NCBI RefSeq assembly: GCF_011089875.1
Contig: NZ_JAANAS010000094.1
Span: forward strand, 47,995-111,994
Direction: 5' to 3'
Length of the DNA stretch: 64,000 nucleotides
DNA from: Psychroflexus maritimus
GTDB lineage: Bacteria; Bacteroidota; Bacteroidia; Flavobacteriales; Flavobacteriaceae
Within the stretch, counting starts at the first letter, position 1. Each line of letters opens with the position of its first letter. The translations under genes and the position numbers were made by a program. Below the pieces are notes generated by a model. It saw only the letters and a list, made by a program, of their open reading frames with translations. It was not told the origin of the DNA and did no database searches. Shown here one piece after another: positions 1 through 8,357 of this stretch.

Positions 1-217
1 CAACCTTGTTAAACTCGTCTTTAAAAGGCTTGGTATGCGTTTCTGTAGATTTGGTAATTTCTGATTTTATTTCATCGGTAGCATTTCTTACCGACTTCAT
101 CGTTTGTCCTAAAGTACGAGCTATGTCTGGAATTTTGTCTGCGCCAAAAACCATTACAACAATTAATAAAATAACTGCTATTTCTGCTCCACTAATAAAA
201 TATAAGGTAAAAATCAT
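1..217 (-). CDS. tatA: TatA/TatB-type twin-arginine translocase subunit (partial)
   Basis: This is the N-terminal part of a Sec-independent translocase protein of the TatA/TatB family, which forms the membrane channel for folded proteins with twin-arginine signals. The gene reads on the minus strand from an ATG at 217 and runs off the left edge after about 72 residues. It begins with one hydrophobic helix (residues about 8 to 24), followed by the family hinge FGADKIPDIARTLGQ and an amphipathic, charged helix. The short, A/B-like N-terminus fits the single TatA-type proteins of Bacteroidota. Whether it is TatA or TatB cannot be settled without the C-terminus. Confidence 0.85.
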   Translation of the reverse strand, partial: MIFTLYFISGAEIAVILLIVVMVFGADKIPDIARTLGQTMKSVRNATDEIKSEITKSTETHTKPFKDEFNKV

Positions 218-313
218 ACTGCAAAGATAAGGTATTTCCTAGAATTTTATGCTTAAATTTTCTGAATACTAAAATTGAAAAAAACTTGTTTTTATTAGTA
301 AACCAAGCAAAAA

Positions 314-1177
314 TTAAACATAGTTTGTAAAAATTGATGTCGCTTGATTATAGCTTGATTCAAACCTGGCCATACCAACGCCATGGTCTATTTTATGCTG
401 ATTAAAATAAGAAATCATTTTTTCAGTGGGCATATTTCCGGTGAGTTGATCTTTAGCCATTGGGCATCCTCCAAATCCTTGAATAGCTCCATCAAATCTC
501 CTGCATCCAGCGGTAAAAGCAGCATTTACTTTTTCATACCAAGTGGTTGGCGTAGTGTGTAAATGAGCTCCAAATTCAATTTTAGGAAATTGGGGGATTA
601 GGTTTTTAAAAAGGTAGTCGATGGTTTTTGCATCTGATGTTCCAACAGTATCTGATAGAGACAAAATTTGCACTCCCATTTGAGCAAGCTTTTCGGTCCA
701 TTCTGCAACTACCTCAACGCTCCAAGGATCACCATAAGGATTTCCGAAACCCATAGATAAATAGGCTACAACTTCTTTATTATGGGTTGAGGCCAAGTCA
801 AGAATTTTCTTCAATAACTCTACCGATTCATTTATTGTTTTGTGTGTATTTCTCATTTGAAAATTTTCAGAAATAGAAAAAGGATAACCTAAGTAGTTAA
901 TCTCAGGATGTTTACAAGCCTCTTCTGCACCGCGGTAATTAGCCACTATAGCTAGTAATTTTGAATTTGTTCTAGATAAATCTAAGCGACTTAAGACTTC
1001 GGCGGAGTCTTTCATTTGAGGAATAGCTTTTGGTGAAACAAAACTTCCAAAATCTAAGGTGTCAAACCCACATTCTAACAATAGTTGGAGGTATTGCACC
1101 TTTAAATCGGTAGGAATAAAGTTTTTTATTCCTTGCATGGCATCTCTTGGACACTCAATTAATTTCAATTTATCCAT
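314..1177 (-). CDS. hydroxymethylglutaryl-CoA lyase
   Basis: The 287-residue product belongs to the HMG-CoA lyase branch of the DRE-TIM metallolyases, which cleave 3-hydroxy-3-methylglutaryl-CoA to acetyl-CoA and acetoacetate in leucine breakdown. The N-terminal Arg-Asp pair (residues 11-12), the metal-ligand stretch GAHLH (203-207) and the signature GFGGCPMA with catalytic Cys238 are all visible. The length is close to the 290-300 residues usual for the family. The N-terminal motif reads RDAMQG where most relatives have RDGLQN, a variation I would expect in the Bacteroidota subgroup. It stands alone between tatA and a LysE-type exporter on the same strand. Confidence 0.9.
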   Translation of the reverse strand: MDKLKLIECPRDAMQGIKNFIPTDLKVQYLQLLLECGFDTLDFGSFVSPKAIPQMKDSAEVLSRLDLSRTNSKLLAIVANYRGAEEACKHPEINYLGYPFSISENFQMRNTHKTINESVELLKKILDLASTHNKEVVAYLSMGFGNPYGDPWSVEVVAEWTEKLAQMGVQILSLSDTVGTSDAKTIDYLFKNLIPQFPKIEFGAHLHTTPTTWYEKVNAAFTAGCRRFDGAIQGFGGCPMAKDQLTGNMPTEKMISYFNQHKIDHGVGMARFESSYNQATSIFTNYV

Positions 1178-1233
1178 AGTTCAAAGATACGATTTTATAA
1201 AATTCGTAAAAAAACTATTTTTAAACATTTAAT

Positions 1234-1845
1234 CTATAAAAAAAGCGCAAAAGCAATCAAAACGAAAACAGCAATTTGAACCCATTTAACTATTTTTAAA
1301 ACTCGTTTATTTTGTTGAATGTAGTTGGCTATTTTTCCAGCTGAAAAAGCCACAAGGGAAAAAATAAGTAAAGCTTGTAACATAAATACTAAACCCAAAA
1401 CATACAATTGAATCTCGACATAAGCCGATGTATTCCAAACAAAATTTGGAAAAAAAGCAAGAAAAAAGATACTTACTTTTGGGTTAAGAACATTCATCAA
1501 AAAGCCTCGTTTCAGAAGTTTTTTTGACGATTCGGTTGTGGTTTTTTCGTTCAAGCTTAAACTATTCTCAGAACGATAGATAGAGTAAGCAAGATAAAGC
1601 AAGTAACCTGCTCCTAAAAGCTGAACTAAAGAAAAAAGAAATTCAGATTGATTAATTAGGGCTGCCACACCAAAGGCTACTAAAGTAGTGTGCACTAATA
1701 CACCTGAAACCAAACCTAAGCTAAGCATTATACCAGCTTTCTTTCCTTTGGACATACTCTTCACTAATACATAAATGATATCTGGCCCCGGTGACAAGGT
1801 TAAAATCACGGAAGCTATTAAAAAGGAAATTAAGTGGGGAATCAT
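1234..1845 (-). CDS. LysE/RhtB family amino-acid exporter
   Basis: The 203-residue protein is an integral inner-membrane exporter of the LysE/RhtB family, which pump out amino acids such as lysine, homoserine or leucine. It shows five to six hydrophobic segments and the N-terminal family motif LSPGPD (residues 17-22). A charged loop with the residues SENSLSLNEKTTTESSKK separates the two halves, as is typical. It begins four bases after the stop of the upstream methyltransferase gene on the same strand, so the two are probably co-transcribed. The transported substrate cannot be told from sequence. Confidence 0.85.
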   Translation of the reverse strand: MIPHLISFLIASVILTLSPGPDIIYVLVKSMSKGKKAGIMLSLGLVSGVLVHTTLVAFGVAALINQSEFLFSLVQLLGAGYLLYLAYSIYRSENSLSLNEKTTTESSKKLLKRGFLMNVLNPKVSIFFLAFFPNFVWNTSAYVEIQLYVLGLVFMLQALLIFSLVAFSAGKIANYIQQNKRVLKIVKWVQIAVFVLIAFALFL

Positions 1846-1849
1846 AAAA

Positions 1850-2479
1850 TCAATTTGTTATTTTCTCTAGAACAATTAATCGATTGCTTTCAAAACTTAC
1901 TTGAAAACCAAAATTTTGGGCAATATATTTAAAACTATCAAAGGTGTAAATAAACACATGTGTTGGGTCTTTGATGTAGTACCAATCCTTAAAATTAGAC
2001 TTTTGCTCTTCAAAAAGTTGAGTCATAACATATAATTTTCCACCTTCAAATAACAACTGATTTAATTTTGTGAATTCTTCATTGGGGTGATGAAAATGTT
2101 CAGCAACTTCACAGCAAGCAATATAATTGTATTTTTTTTTCAAATTTTCTGCAATGGGCTGAAAAAATGGGTCATAAAGTAAAACCTGATAATTATTTTC
2201 TTTGAGCACTTTGGCAATAACTGGACCTGTTCCACATCCATAATCTAAACCTAAATGATGTGGCTTAAAATCCTGAAGAATACGATGAGTTATGGGCGAA
2301 GTAAAATCTCTATACCGCGGATCAAAAACATCATTATTATGAGTAAGATAACGCTCTTCTTCAAGATTGGCTTCCAAAAAAGTAGAATTTTCTTTGACAT
2401 AAGACAAGCAATTGGTGCATTGGTAGAAATGGGACGTCACTTTTACGGTTAGCAAAGTATTGCATAAACTACAATTCAT
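1850..2479 (-). CDS. class I SAM-dependent methyltransferase with N-terminal zinc ribbon
   Basis: This 209-residue protein is a Rossmann-fold methyltransferase with motif I LDYGCGTG at residues 78-85, which binds S-adenosylmethionine. In front of it lies a small zinc-ribbon-like element with Cys3, Cys6, Cys21 and Cys24 (two CxxC pairs). The arrangement recalls the methyltransferase group of the type Methyltransf_23, whose substrates are varied and mostly unknown. It overlaps no neighbour but is four bases from the LysE-type exporter gene downstream. The substrate is not predictable. Confidence 0.8.
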   Translation of the reverse strand: MNCSLCNTLLTVKVTSHFYQCTNCLSYVKENSTFLEANLEEERYLTHNNDVFDPRYRDFTSPITHRILQDFKPHHLGLDYGCGTGPVIAKVLKENNYQVLLYDPFFQPIAENLKKKYNYIACCEVAEHFHHPNEEFTKLNQLLFEGGKLYVMTQLFEEQKSNFKDWYYIKDPTHVFIYTFDSFKYIAQNFGFQVSFESNRLIVLEKITN

Positions 2480-2533
2480 AGCGTGTTTTTGAGTTCAAAT
2501 TTAAGGAATAATTTTATGTGAAATTTATGAGAT

Positions 2534-2566
2534 AAAAAAAACCGCTTCGGTGAGAAGCGGTTTTTA
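2534..2566 (-). terminator. rho-independent terminator of rpsA
   Basis: A nine-base-pair stem (AACCGCTTC at 2540-2548 with GAAGCGGTT at 2554-2562) encloses a five-base loop. Read on the minus strand the stem is followed by a run of T residues, as expected for the end of rpsA, which stops 21 bases upstream. Confidence 0.85.
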
Positions 2567-2586
2567 CAGTAACTATGTTTAGAAAA

Positions 2587-4419
2587 TTACTTTCCTTCCA
2601 TTTTATCTTTTAGAGCTTGAAGCTCTGCGTTAGCATCACCAAGAGTAGTTTTCTGACTTTCGTCTTTTGCTTTCTTAGCCGCTGTCTTCACTATTTTTTG
2701 CTCTTCTTCTTTGAACATTACAGTGTGTGAAGCAACTACACGTTTAAATTCCTTATTGAACTCAATGATTTGGAATTCTGCTTCTTCTCCTTTTTTCAAC
2801 TTAGAGCCATCTTCTTTTTCTAAATGTCTTCCAGGAATAAATGCAGTAACATCTTCATTAAATTCAATAGTAGCTCCTTTATCAACCATTTCTGTTATTG
2901 CAGCAGTATGCTTAGTACCTACAGCAAATTCAGTTGCATAATCATCCCAAGGGTTTTTCTCAGTTTGTTTATGACCAAGGCTTAATTTACGACCGTTAAC
3001 GTCTAATTCAAGAACAACAACGTCTAATTTATCACCTACTTTACAGAATTCTGATGGGTGCTTGATTTTCTTAGTCCAAGATAAATCAGAAATGTAAATT
3101 AATCCATCAATTCCTTCTTCTAATTCTACAAAAACACCAAAATTAGTAAAGTTTCTAACTTCACCTGTATGTTTAGAACCTACAGGGTACTTTTCAGTAA
3201 TATCAGTCCAAGGATCTGGAGTTAATTGTTTAATTCCGAGTGACATTTTGCGATCTTCTCTATCTAGAGTAAGAACTTTAGCTTTTACTTTATCACCCAC
3301 TGTCACAAAGTCTTGAGCTGATCTTAAGTGTGTGCTCCAAGACATTTCAGAAACGTGTATTAATCCTTCAACGCCTTCTTCAACTTCAATAAATGCACCG
3401 TAATCTGCAATTACAGTAACCACGCCTTCTACTTCATCTCCTTCTTTTAATTCAGGATTTAAGGCTTCCCAAGGGTGTTTGCTCAATTGTTTTAATCCAA
3501 GTTGAATTCTTGTTTTGTCTTCATCAAAGTCTAAAATTACCACATTAAGTGTTTGATCTAACTCAACAACTTCGTTAGGGTGGTTAATTCTTGACCATGA
3601 AAGGTCTGTAATATGAACTAATCCGTCAACTCCTCCAAGGTCAACAAATACACCGTAAGAAGTGATGTTTTTCACCACACCTTCTAGTACTTGACCTTTT
3701 TCTAATTGACCAATAATTTCTTTTTTCTGCTCTTCAATATCAGCTTCAATAAGTGCTTTGTGCGAAACAACAACATTTTTAAATTCGTGATTAATTTTCA
3801 CTACTTTAAATTCCATTGTTTTGCCAACGTAAGCATCGTAATCGCGGATTGGCTTCACATCAATTTGAGAACCAGGTAAGAAAGCTTCAATACCAAACAC
3901 ATCTACAATCATACCACCTTTAGTTCTGCACTTCACAAAACCTTTTACAATAGTACCATCTTCTTGTGCATTGTTCACTCTTTCCCAAGCTTTAATTACT
4001 CGAGCTTTTCTGTGCGAAAGAATTAATTGTCCTTCAGCATCTTCTCTTACATCAATAAGTACATCTACGGTATCGCCTACTTTTAAGTCGGGATTATACC
4101 TAAACTCATTTAATGAAATAACACCTTCACTTTTTGCATTGATGTCAATGATAGCGTCTTGATCGGTAAGATTTACCACAGTGCCTTCAACCACCTCATT
4201 GTTAAGTGTTTCTACGAAGTTTTCAGCGACTAATTTTTCAAATTCATTTAACTTTTCATCCTCTACTTCCTCAATTCCTTCTTTGTAGCGATGCCAATCA
4301 AATTCTTTTAAAAATTGTTCTGGATTTTGTTGCTGCGCAGAGGCTTGCAACTTATTTTGGTTAGTTTGTTCTTGAGCTACGTCTTGCGTTTGCTCTTCTT
4401 TTTTTACTTCTTCAGCCAT
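2587..4419 (-). CDS. rpsA: 30S ribosomal protein S1
   Basis: The 610-residue protein is ribosomal protein S1, which helps the 30S subunit bind mRNA leaders. It contains six tandem S1/OB-fold repeats from about residue 75 to 565, seen as recurring patterns such as GVFVDLGGVDGLVHITDLSW and VGDKVKAKVLTLDRE. A Glu/Gln-rich N-terminal extension (residues 1-40) and a Lys/Glu-rich C-terminus are usual for Bacteroidota S1. It is a single-gene unit with its own terminator (2534-2566). A candidate promoter lies at 4535-4542, which would give a leader of roughly 110 bases, long enough for autoregulation, although none is shown here. Confidence 0.97.
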   Translation of the reverse strand: MAEEVKKEEQTQDVAQEQTNQNKLQASAQQQNPEQFLKEFDWHRYKEGIEEVEDEKLNEFEKLVAENFVETLNNEVVEGTVVNLTDQDAIIDINAKSEGVISLNEFRYNPDLKVGDTVDVLIDVREDAEGQLILSHRKARVIKAWERVNNAQEDGTIVKGFVKCRTKGGMIVDVFGIEAFLPGSQIDVKPIRDYDAYVGKTMEFKVVKINHEFKNVVVSHKALIEADIEEQKKEIIGQLEKGQVLEGVVKNITSYGVFVDLGGVDGLVHITDLSWSRINHPNEVVELDQTLNVVILDFDEDKTRIQLGLKQLSKHPWEALNPELKEGDEVEGVVTVIADYGAFIEVEEGVEGLIHVSEMSWSTHLRSAQDFVTVGDKVKAKVLTLDREDRKMSLGIKQLTPDPWTDITEKYPVGSKHTGEVRNFTNFGVFVELEEGIDGLIYISDLSWTKKIKHPSEFCKVGDKLDVVVLELDVNGRKLSLGHKQTEKNPWDDYATEFAVGTKHTAAITEMVDKGATIEFNEDVTAFIPGRHLEKEDGSKLKKGEEAEFQIIEFNKEFKRVVASHTVMFKEEEQKIVKTAAKKAKDESQKTTLGDANAELQALKDKMEGK

Positions 4420-4534
4420 TGAAGATTAAATTTGTATTCTGTACGTTCAAGGAAATTTAAGCAGAAACACACAGAAGTTGTTTTACATTAGATTACTGAA
4501 GCTCAAGCATTTCCTCTTAGCGCTTAAGCGAGTG

Positions 4535-4542
4535 CAAAAGTA
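4535..4542 (-). promoter_or_regulatory. candidate -7 box for rpsA
   Basis: On the minus strand the sequence reads TACTTTTG, matching the Bacteroidota -7 consensus TAnnTTTG. A TTG-type -33 element lies about 22 bases upstream, slightly farther than ideal. The predicted start would leave a leader of about 110 bases before the rpsA ATG. Confidence 0.45.
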
Positions 4543-4565
4543 ATAATTTTTTTTTATCAAAAAAC

Positions 4566-4600
4566 AAAAAAGCCTAACAATTAACTGTTAGGCTTTTTTA
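4566..4600 (-). terminator. terminator of the poly-Glu lipoprotein gene
   Basis: The arms AGCCTAACA (4571-4579) and TGTTAGGCT (4586-4594) form a perfect nine-base-pair stem with a six-base loop, flanked by A and T runs on both sides. It lies 19 bases after the stop of the minus-strand lipoprotein gene and just upstream of the rpsA promoter region. Confidence 0.85.
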
Positions 4601-4618
4601 GTAACTTAACTACTTATG

Positions 4619-5479
4619 TTAGTAGGCTGATTTAATACTTTTTTTATCAATTGTTACTGCAGGACGATCTGCACCTCCATCTTCTTCAGTCTGATCTATA
4701 AAGTCGAAAACATCATCGTGTGTTGCTTCAAAACTAACATTGTTAGGTAATGTAGCGGAAATTGTGTAAGTTGTCAATCCTGTTTCAAAATCCATACTAC
4801 TTAAATCGAAGTTCAAATCTTCTGGTTGTTCGTCAGGGGTATCTTGGGTATCTTGAGTGGCATCAAAAAGAGCTTGTCCTTCATTTTCAACAAGAACCAA
4901 GATAGATCCAAAAATAGTCGAAAATTCATTTAAGGAGTTTCCTGGCTCAGTGATAAAGTTAAGCTGAGAAAGACTTACTAATTCATCATTTTCATCAACA
5001 TTAGCAGTTACCACTGCCCATTGTCCAACCATTTGCCCCTCTAAATCGAAATCTCCTAGATAAACAAATTGAGAAATACCATTTTCAATAAGCAAAGAAT
5101 TTTCTTCTTCCTCTTCTTCTTCCTCTTCTTCTTCTGTTTCATTTACAACAAAACCAACCGAGTTAGATGTCAATTCATCTAAGACCGCAGTAGCTTCAAA
5201 GTTCCCTACTTCTTCGGCTACAAATGTGTTGCTTTCTAAAACATTTCCGTCAACATCTATACTTGCCATTGCAGTAACGTCCTCGCCTTCGTCTGCAATT
5301 ACGGTAAAAGTGATTGATTCACCTATTTCAATTTCATTTGCCGAAGCTTCTAAACTAATTTCTGTAAATCCATCCTCACCTCCATTGTCAGGATTATCTG
5401 ACCCATTATCATCATCACTACTACAAGCAGCAAAAAATAGGAAACTGAACATACTTAATAAATAAAATACTTTTTTCAT
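4619..5479 (-). CDS. surface lipoprotein with Ig-like domain and poly-glutamate linker
   Basis: The 286-residue product starts with a lipoprotein signal ending in the lipobox FAAC, so Cys19 is the likely lipidated residue. The Asp/Ser/Asn-rich stretch directly after the cysteine (SSDDDNGSDN) resembles the lipoprotein export signal that sends Bacteroidota lipoproteins to the cell surface. Residues about 40 to 112 look like a bacterial Ig-like domain, followed by about eleven consecutive glutamates (116-126) and a C-terminal domain I do not recognise. The glutamates are encoded by an imperfect 12-bp tandem repeat. The function is unknown. It is a single gene with its own terminator. Confidence 0.75.
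   Translation of the reverse strand: MKKVFYLLSMFSFLFFAACSSDDDNGSDNPDNGGEDGFTEISLEASANEIEIGESITFTVIADEGEDVTAMASIDVDGNVLESNTFVAEEVGNFEATAVLDELTSNSVGFVVNETEEEEEEEEEEENSLLIENGISQFVYLGDFDLEGQMVGQWAVVTANVDENDELVSLSQLNFITEPGNSLNEFSTIFGSILVLVENEGQALFDATQDTQDTPDEQPEDLNFDLSSMDFETGLTTYTISATLPNNVSFEATHDDVFDFIDQTEEDGGADRPAVTIDKKSIKSAY
5102..5134. repeat. 12-bp tandem repeat encoding poly-glutamate
   Basis: The unit TTCTTCTTCCTC occurs twice in full (5102-5113, 5114-5125) and once as nine bases (5126-5134). It encodes Glu codons of the lipoprotein on the minus strand. Because the unit is four codons long, gain or loss of a copy would change linker length without shifting frame. Confidence 0.8.
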
Positions 5480-5835
5480 TGTTAATTATTTTAATTTTTG
5501 ACGAAACTATCAAAGGAAAACTAAAGAAAAAAACCTGTGTTAAATTAAGGTTAACAGGATTTATTCAATTTAAATTATTATTTATCAAAATCTAAAATGA
5601 ATTATTTTTTTTTAGGTTTATCTGATAAATCTAAAAAATTATGCAATTAAACTTAGTAACACTACTAATTTAATAATTATTTTTACTGCACAATAAGATT
5701 AATTAGTGATTTGGTTTTTGACATTGGTTAAAGGTAGAATTCTAAAAATTAACAACTTGTAAATTAAAAAGCAAGCTTTATTATAAAGTTTTGAAATTAT
5801 GAAAACCATTACTCTTTTAAAAGTTAACTTAGCTT
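5480..5835. other. AT-rich intergenic region without recognised gene
   Basis: This stretch between the lipoprotein start and the murA terminator is strongly AT-rich. I see no open frame with coding character and no RNA family. A short dyad TTTATC-T-GATAAA sits at 5617-5629. The region presumably holds the promoter of the lipoprotein gene, but I found no convincing TAnnTTTG box there. Confidence 0.5.
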
Positions 5836-5841
5836 AACAAA

Positions 5842-5876
5842 AAAAACTACTTCTAATGAAGCAGTTTTTTTTTGTA
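5842..5876 (-). terminator. terminator of murA
   Basis: An imperfect hairpin (AACTACTTC, loop TAAT, GAAGCAGTT, one mismatch) is flanked by A runs on the left and T runs on the right. It lies about 25 bases beyond the murA stop codon and would give a T run in minus-strand transcripts. Confidence 0.7.
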
Positions 5877-5900
5877 GTTTTTTTTAAAAAGTAATGAAAA

Positions 5901-7214
5901 CTAGCTAACGCGAGTAATTTTAGCACCAATAGCTTGAAGTCTTTCATCAATATTTTCGTAACCTCGGTCAATTTGTTCAATATTATGAATAGTAGAAATT
6001 CCTTTTGCTGAAAGAGCAGCAATTAGCAAAGAAATTCCCGCTCTAATATCTGGGCTTGTCATTGTAGTAGCTTTTAACTGCGATTGAAAATCGTGGCCAA
6101 TTACAGTTGCTCTATGGGGGTCACATAAAATAATTTTTGCTCCCATATCAATTAGTTTATCTACAAAAAACAACCTCGATTCAAACATTTTTTGATGTAT
6201 AAGCACGCTTCCTCTAGCTTGTGTGGCTACTACCAACATTATGCTTAGCAAATCTGGGGTAAAACCAGGCCAAGGCGCGTCGCTAATATTCATAATTGAA
6301 CCATCTATAAAACTTGCTACTTCGTAGCCATCTTTGTGAGCGGGTATATAAATATCATCTCCTTTTCTTTCTAATTGAACACCTAGTTTTCTGAAAGTAT
6401 TTGGAATTACGCCTAAATCGTCCCAACTTACGTCTTTAATGGTAAGTTCGCTTTTAGTCATGGCTGCTAAGCCTATCCAAGAGCCAATTTCGACCATGTC
6501 TGGCAAAACTCTATGCGTGCATCCTCCAAGTGATTTTACACCTACAATTTTGAGTAAATTAGAGCCAATTCCTTGAATATCTGCTCCCATGCTAACCAAC
6601 ATCTTACACAATTGTTGCAAGTAAGGCTCACAGGCTGCATTGTAAATTGTTGTTTCTCCTTCAGCAAGAACAGCGGCCATCAATATATTAGCTGTACCAG
6701 TAACCGAGGCTTCTTCTAGCAACATGTATTTCCCTTTTAACCCATTAGGAGCTTCAACGCCATAAAAACGTTCTTCTTTATTGTACCTAAACTTAGCTCC
6801 TAAGTTAATAAAACCTTCAAAGTGAGTATCCAGTCGGCGTCTTCCAATTTTATCTCCTCCTGGTTTTGGGATATAACCTTTACCAAACCTACCTAACAAA
6901 GGGCCAACAATCATAATTGATCCTCTTAAGCTAGCGCCTTCTTCTTTGAATTTTTCAGATTGAAGATAATCTAGATGTAAGTCGTCTGATTTAAAAGAAA
7001 AAGATCCTTTACCTAACTTTTGAATTTTAACGCCTAAATTTCCAAGTATTTCAATGAGTTTATTAACATCTCTAATATCTGGAATATTATCAATTTTCAC
7101 TTCTTCGTTAGTTAGCAATACAGCACATAAAATTTGTAGTGCTTCATTTTTTGCTCCTTGTGGGGTAATATTACCCTTTAAAGCCTGTCCTCCTTCAATT
7201 TTAAATGTTCCCAT
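5901..7214 (-). CDS. murA: UDP-N-acetylglucosamine 1-carboxyvinyltransferase
   Basis: MurA transfers enolpyruvate from phosphoenolpyruvate to UDP-GlcNAc, the first committed step of peptidoglycan synthesis in the cytoplasm. The 437-residue protein has the EPSP-synthase-like two-domain fold, with the conserved N-terminal QGAKNEAL stretch (residues 19-26). The active-site loop reads PGGDKIGRRRLDTH, so residue 121 is Asp in the place of the cysteine (Cys115 in Escherichia coli) that fosfomycin alkylates. Asp at this site is known from mycobacterial and chlamydial MurA and makes them insensitive to fosfomycin. The gene starts five bases after the DUF4290 gene and forms an operon with it. Confidence 0.96.
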   Translation of the reverse strand: MGTFKIEGGQALKGNITPQGAKNEALQILCAVLLTNEEVKIDNIPDIRDVNKLIEILGNLGVKIQKLGKGSFSFKSDDLHLDYLQSEKFKEEGASLRGSIMIVGPLLGRFGKGYIPKPGGDKIGRRRLDTHFEGFINLGAKFRYNKEERFYGVEAPNGLKGKYMLLEEASVTGTANILMAAVLAEGETTIYNAACEPYLQQLCKMLVSMGADIQGIGSNLLKIVGVKSLGGCTHRVLPDMVEIGSWIGLAAMTKSELTIKDVSWDDLGVIPNTFRKLGVQLERKGDDIYIPAHKDGYEVASFIDGSIMNISDAPWPGFTPDLLSIMLVVATQARGSVLIHQKMFESRLFFVDKLIDMGAKIILCDPHRATVIGHDFQSQLKATTMTSPDIRAGISLLIAALSAKGISTIHNIEQIDRGYENIDERLQAIGAKITRVS

Positions 7215-7219
7215 TTAAT

Positions 7220-7864
7220 TTATCTACGTTTACGGTTTCGGTTATTTTTATTACTCTTAGGGTGTTTTTTATGGTTGTTTTGGTGCTTTGCCTTTTTAGT
7301 TACCAAATCTGAAGCTGCTCTAAGCTCTTTAGCATTTGAATCGATATCAATAGCTCCTCCACTTAATTCTTTAAGGTGTTTAAAAATCACATCATCCTTA
7401 ACCGCGTCTCGATTCCAATTCAAGAAACATTTTTTCATGTGATTAGCTATGGCCGTTATTAGGCCATTTTTCTTATCGCCGTCTTCCATCTTTACAGCTT
7501 CATCAATCATACGTTTGATGTTATTCCCGTAGAATCTGTATTTCGGGTAATTTTGCGGATATTCTAGTGGTTCTGGTCTTGAAAAAATAGCTTCTCTAGT
7601 AGGAATTGGATAAGGAGAATCAACTTCAAGTTGAAAATCACTTATAATAAATAATTGATCCCATAGTTTATGCTGAAAATCCACCACGTCTCTAAGGTGT
7701 GGTGCTATATTCCCCATAACATCTATAATTAATTCGGCTATATGATTTCTTTTTTCTCGATTTTCAACAGTAAGTGCATATTCAACCATTTTTTGAACAT
7801 TTCTTCCATATTCAGGAATATGCAGTTGGTTTCTATTAGAATTGTATTGTAAATAATCTATCAA
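7220..7864 (-). CDS. DUF4290 family protein
   Basis: The 214-residue protein matches the DUF4290 family as I know it from Bacteroidota: N-terminal MIDYLQYNSNRNQLHIPEYGRN-type sequence, a mainly helical body and conserved segments around PYPIPTREAIFSRPEPL. It ends in a strongly basic tail (residues about 190-214) rich in Lys, Asn and Arg that could bind nucleic acid or the membrane surface. No function is established. Its stop lies five bases before murA, an order I believe is widespread in Flavobacteriia, which hints at a link with cell-wall synthesis or growth. Confidence 0.85.
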   Translation of the reverse strand: MIDYLQYNSNRNQLHIPEYGRNVQKMVEYALTVENREKRNHIAELIIDVMGNIAPHLRDVVDFQHKLWDQLFIISDFQLEVDSPYPIPTREAIFSRPEPLEYPQNYPKYRFYGNNIKRMIDEAVKMEDGDKKNGLITAIANHMKKCFLNWNRDAVKDDVIFKHLKELSGGAIDIDSNAKELRAASDLVTKKAKHQNNHKKHPKSNKNNRNRKRR

Positions 7865-8013
7865 AATATATGTGAATTTGAAGTTGCTCGCAAAATATAA
7901 AAAAATCTTTTAATAATATGCATTCTTACCTAAAATGAGGAATTTATGTTTGATTAAAGTTTAATTAAAAAAAATAAGCTCCTTAAGTTCTAAAGTACTA
8001 GAAAAAGAAAAAG

Positions 8014-8301
8014 TTATAGAGAAACTACACCCGCTATATTTTCTCCTACATCTTTGTATTTTTGAATGACTTCATCAGGGTTTTTAAGCTTTACATGAAT
8101 AGAAATGCTGGTATATTTTCCTTTAGAAGATTCTTTTGTTTTGATTACCGCTCCTAAGTTGTCAAATAATTCAACTAGCTTTTTTATCTTTGAAGCTTCA
8201 GAAGGAAGAATAAACTTAAAAAGGTAAGGCGCAGGCCAATCTGAAGTAACTTTGAGTTTTTGACGTAAGCTGGCGTAAAATTCATCAGGGTCTTTATGCA
8301 T
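8014..8301 (-). CDS. DUF493 (YbeD-like) family protein
   Basis: This small protein of 95 residues belongs to the DUF493/YbeD family of ferredoxin-like-fold proteins, some of which carry ACT-like regulatory folds. Recognisable segments are PDEFYASLRQKL at the N-terminus, PYLFKFILP in the middle and YTSISIHVKLKNPDEVIQ near the end. I place the start at the ATG at 8301, not at the TTG at 8316, because the latter falls inside a perfect -7 promoter box (8314-8321). The molecular role is unknown. It is divergently arranged with the neighbouring ATPase gene. Confidence 0.85.
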   Translation of the reverse strand: MHKDPDEFYASLRQKLKVTSDWPAPYLFKFILPSEASKIKKLVELFDNLGAVIKTKESSKGKYTSISIHVKLKNPDEVIQKYKDVGENIAGVVSL

Positions 8302-8313
8302 TCTTTTTTTAGG

Positions 8314-8321
8314 CAAATATA
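8314..8321 (-). promoter_or_regulatory. -7 promoter box of the DUF493 gene
   Basis: The minus strand reads TATATTTG, a full match to TAnnTTTG. A TTG lies about 22 bases upstream. The transcript would start only a few bases before the ATG at 8301, so the leader is very short. Confidence 0.55.
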
Positions 8322-8357
8322 AATGAAATTAAGGAATTGAAAACAATCAACAGAAGA

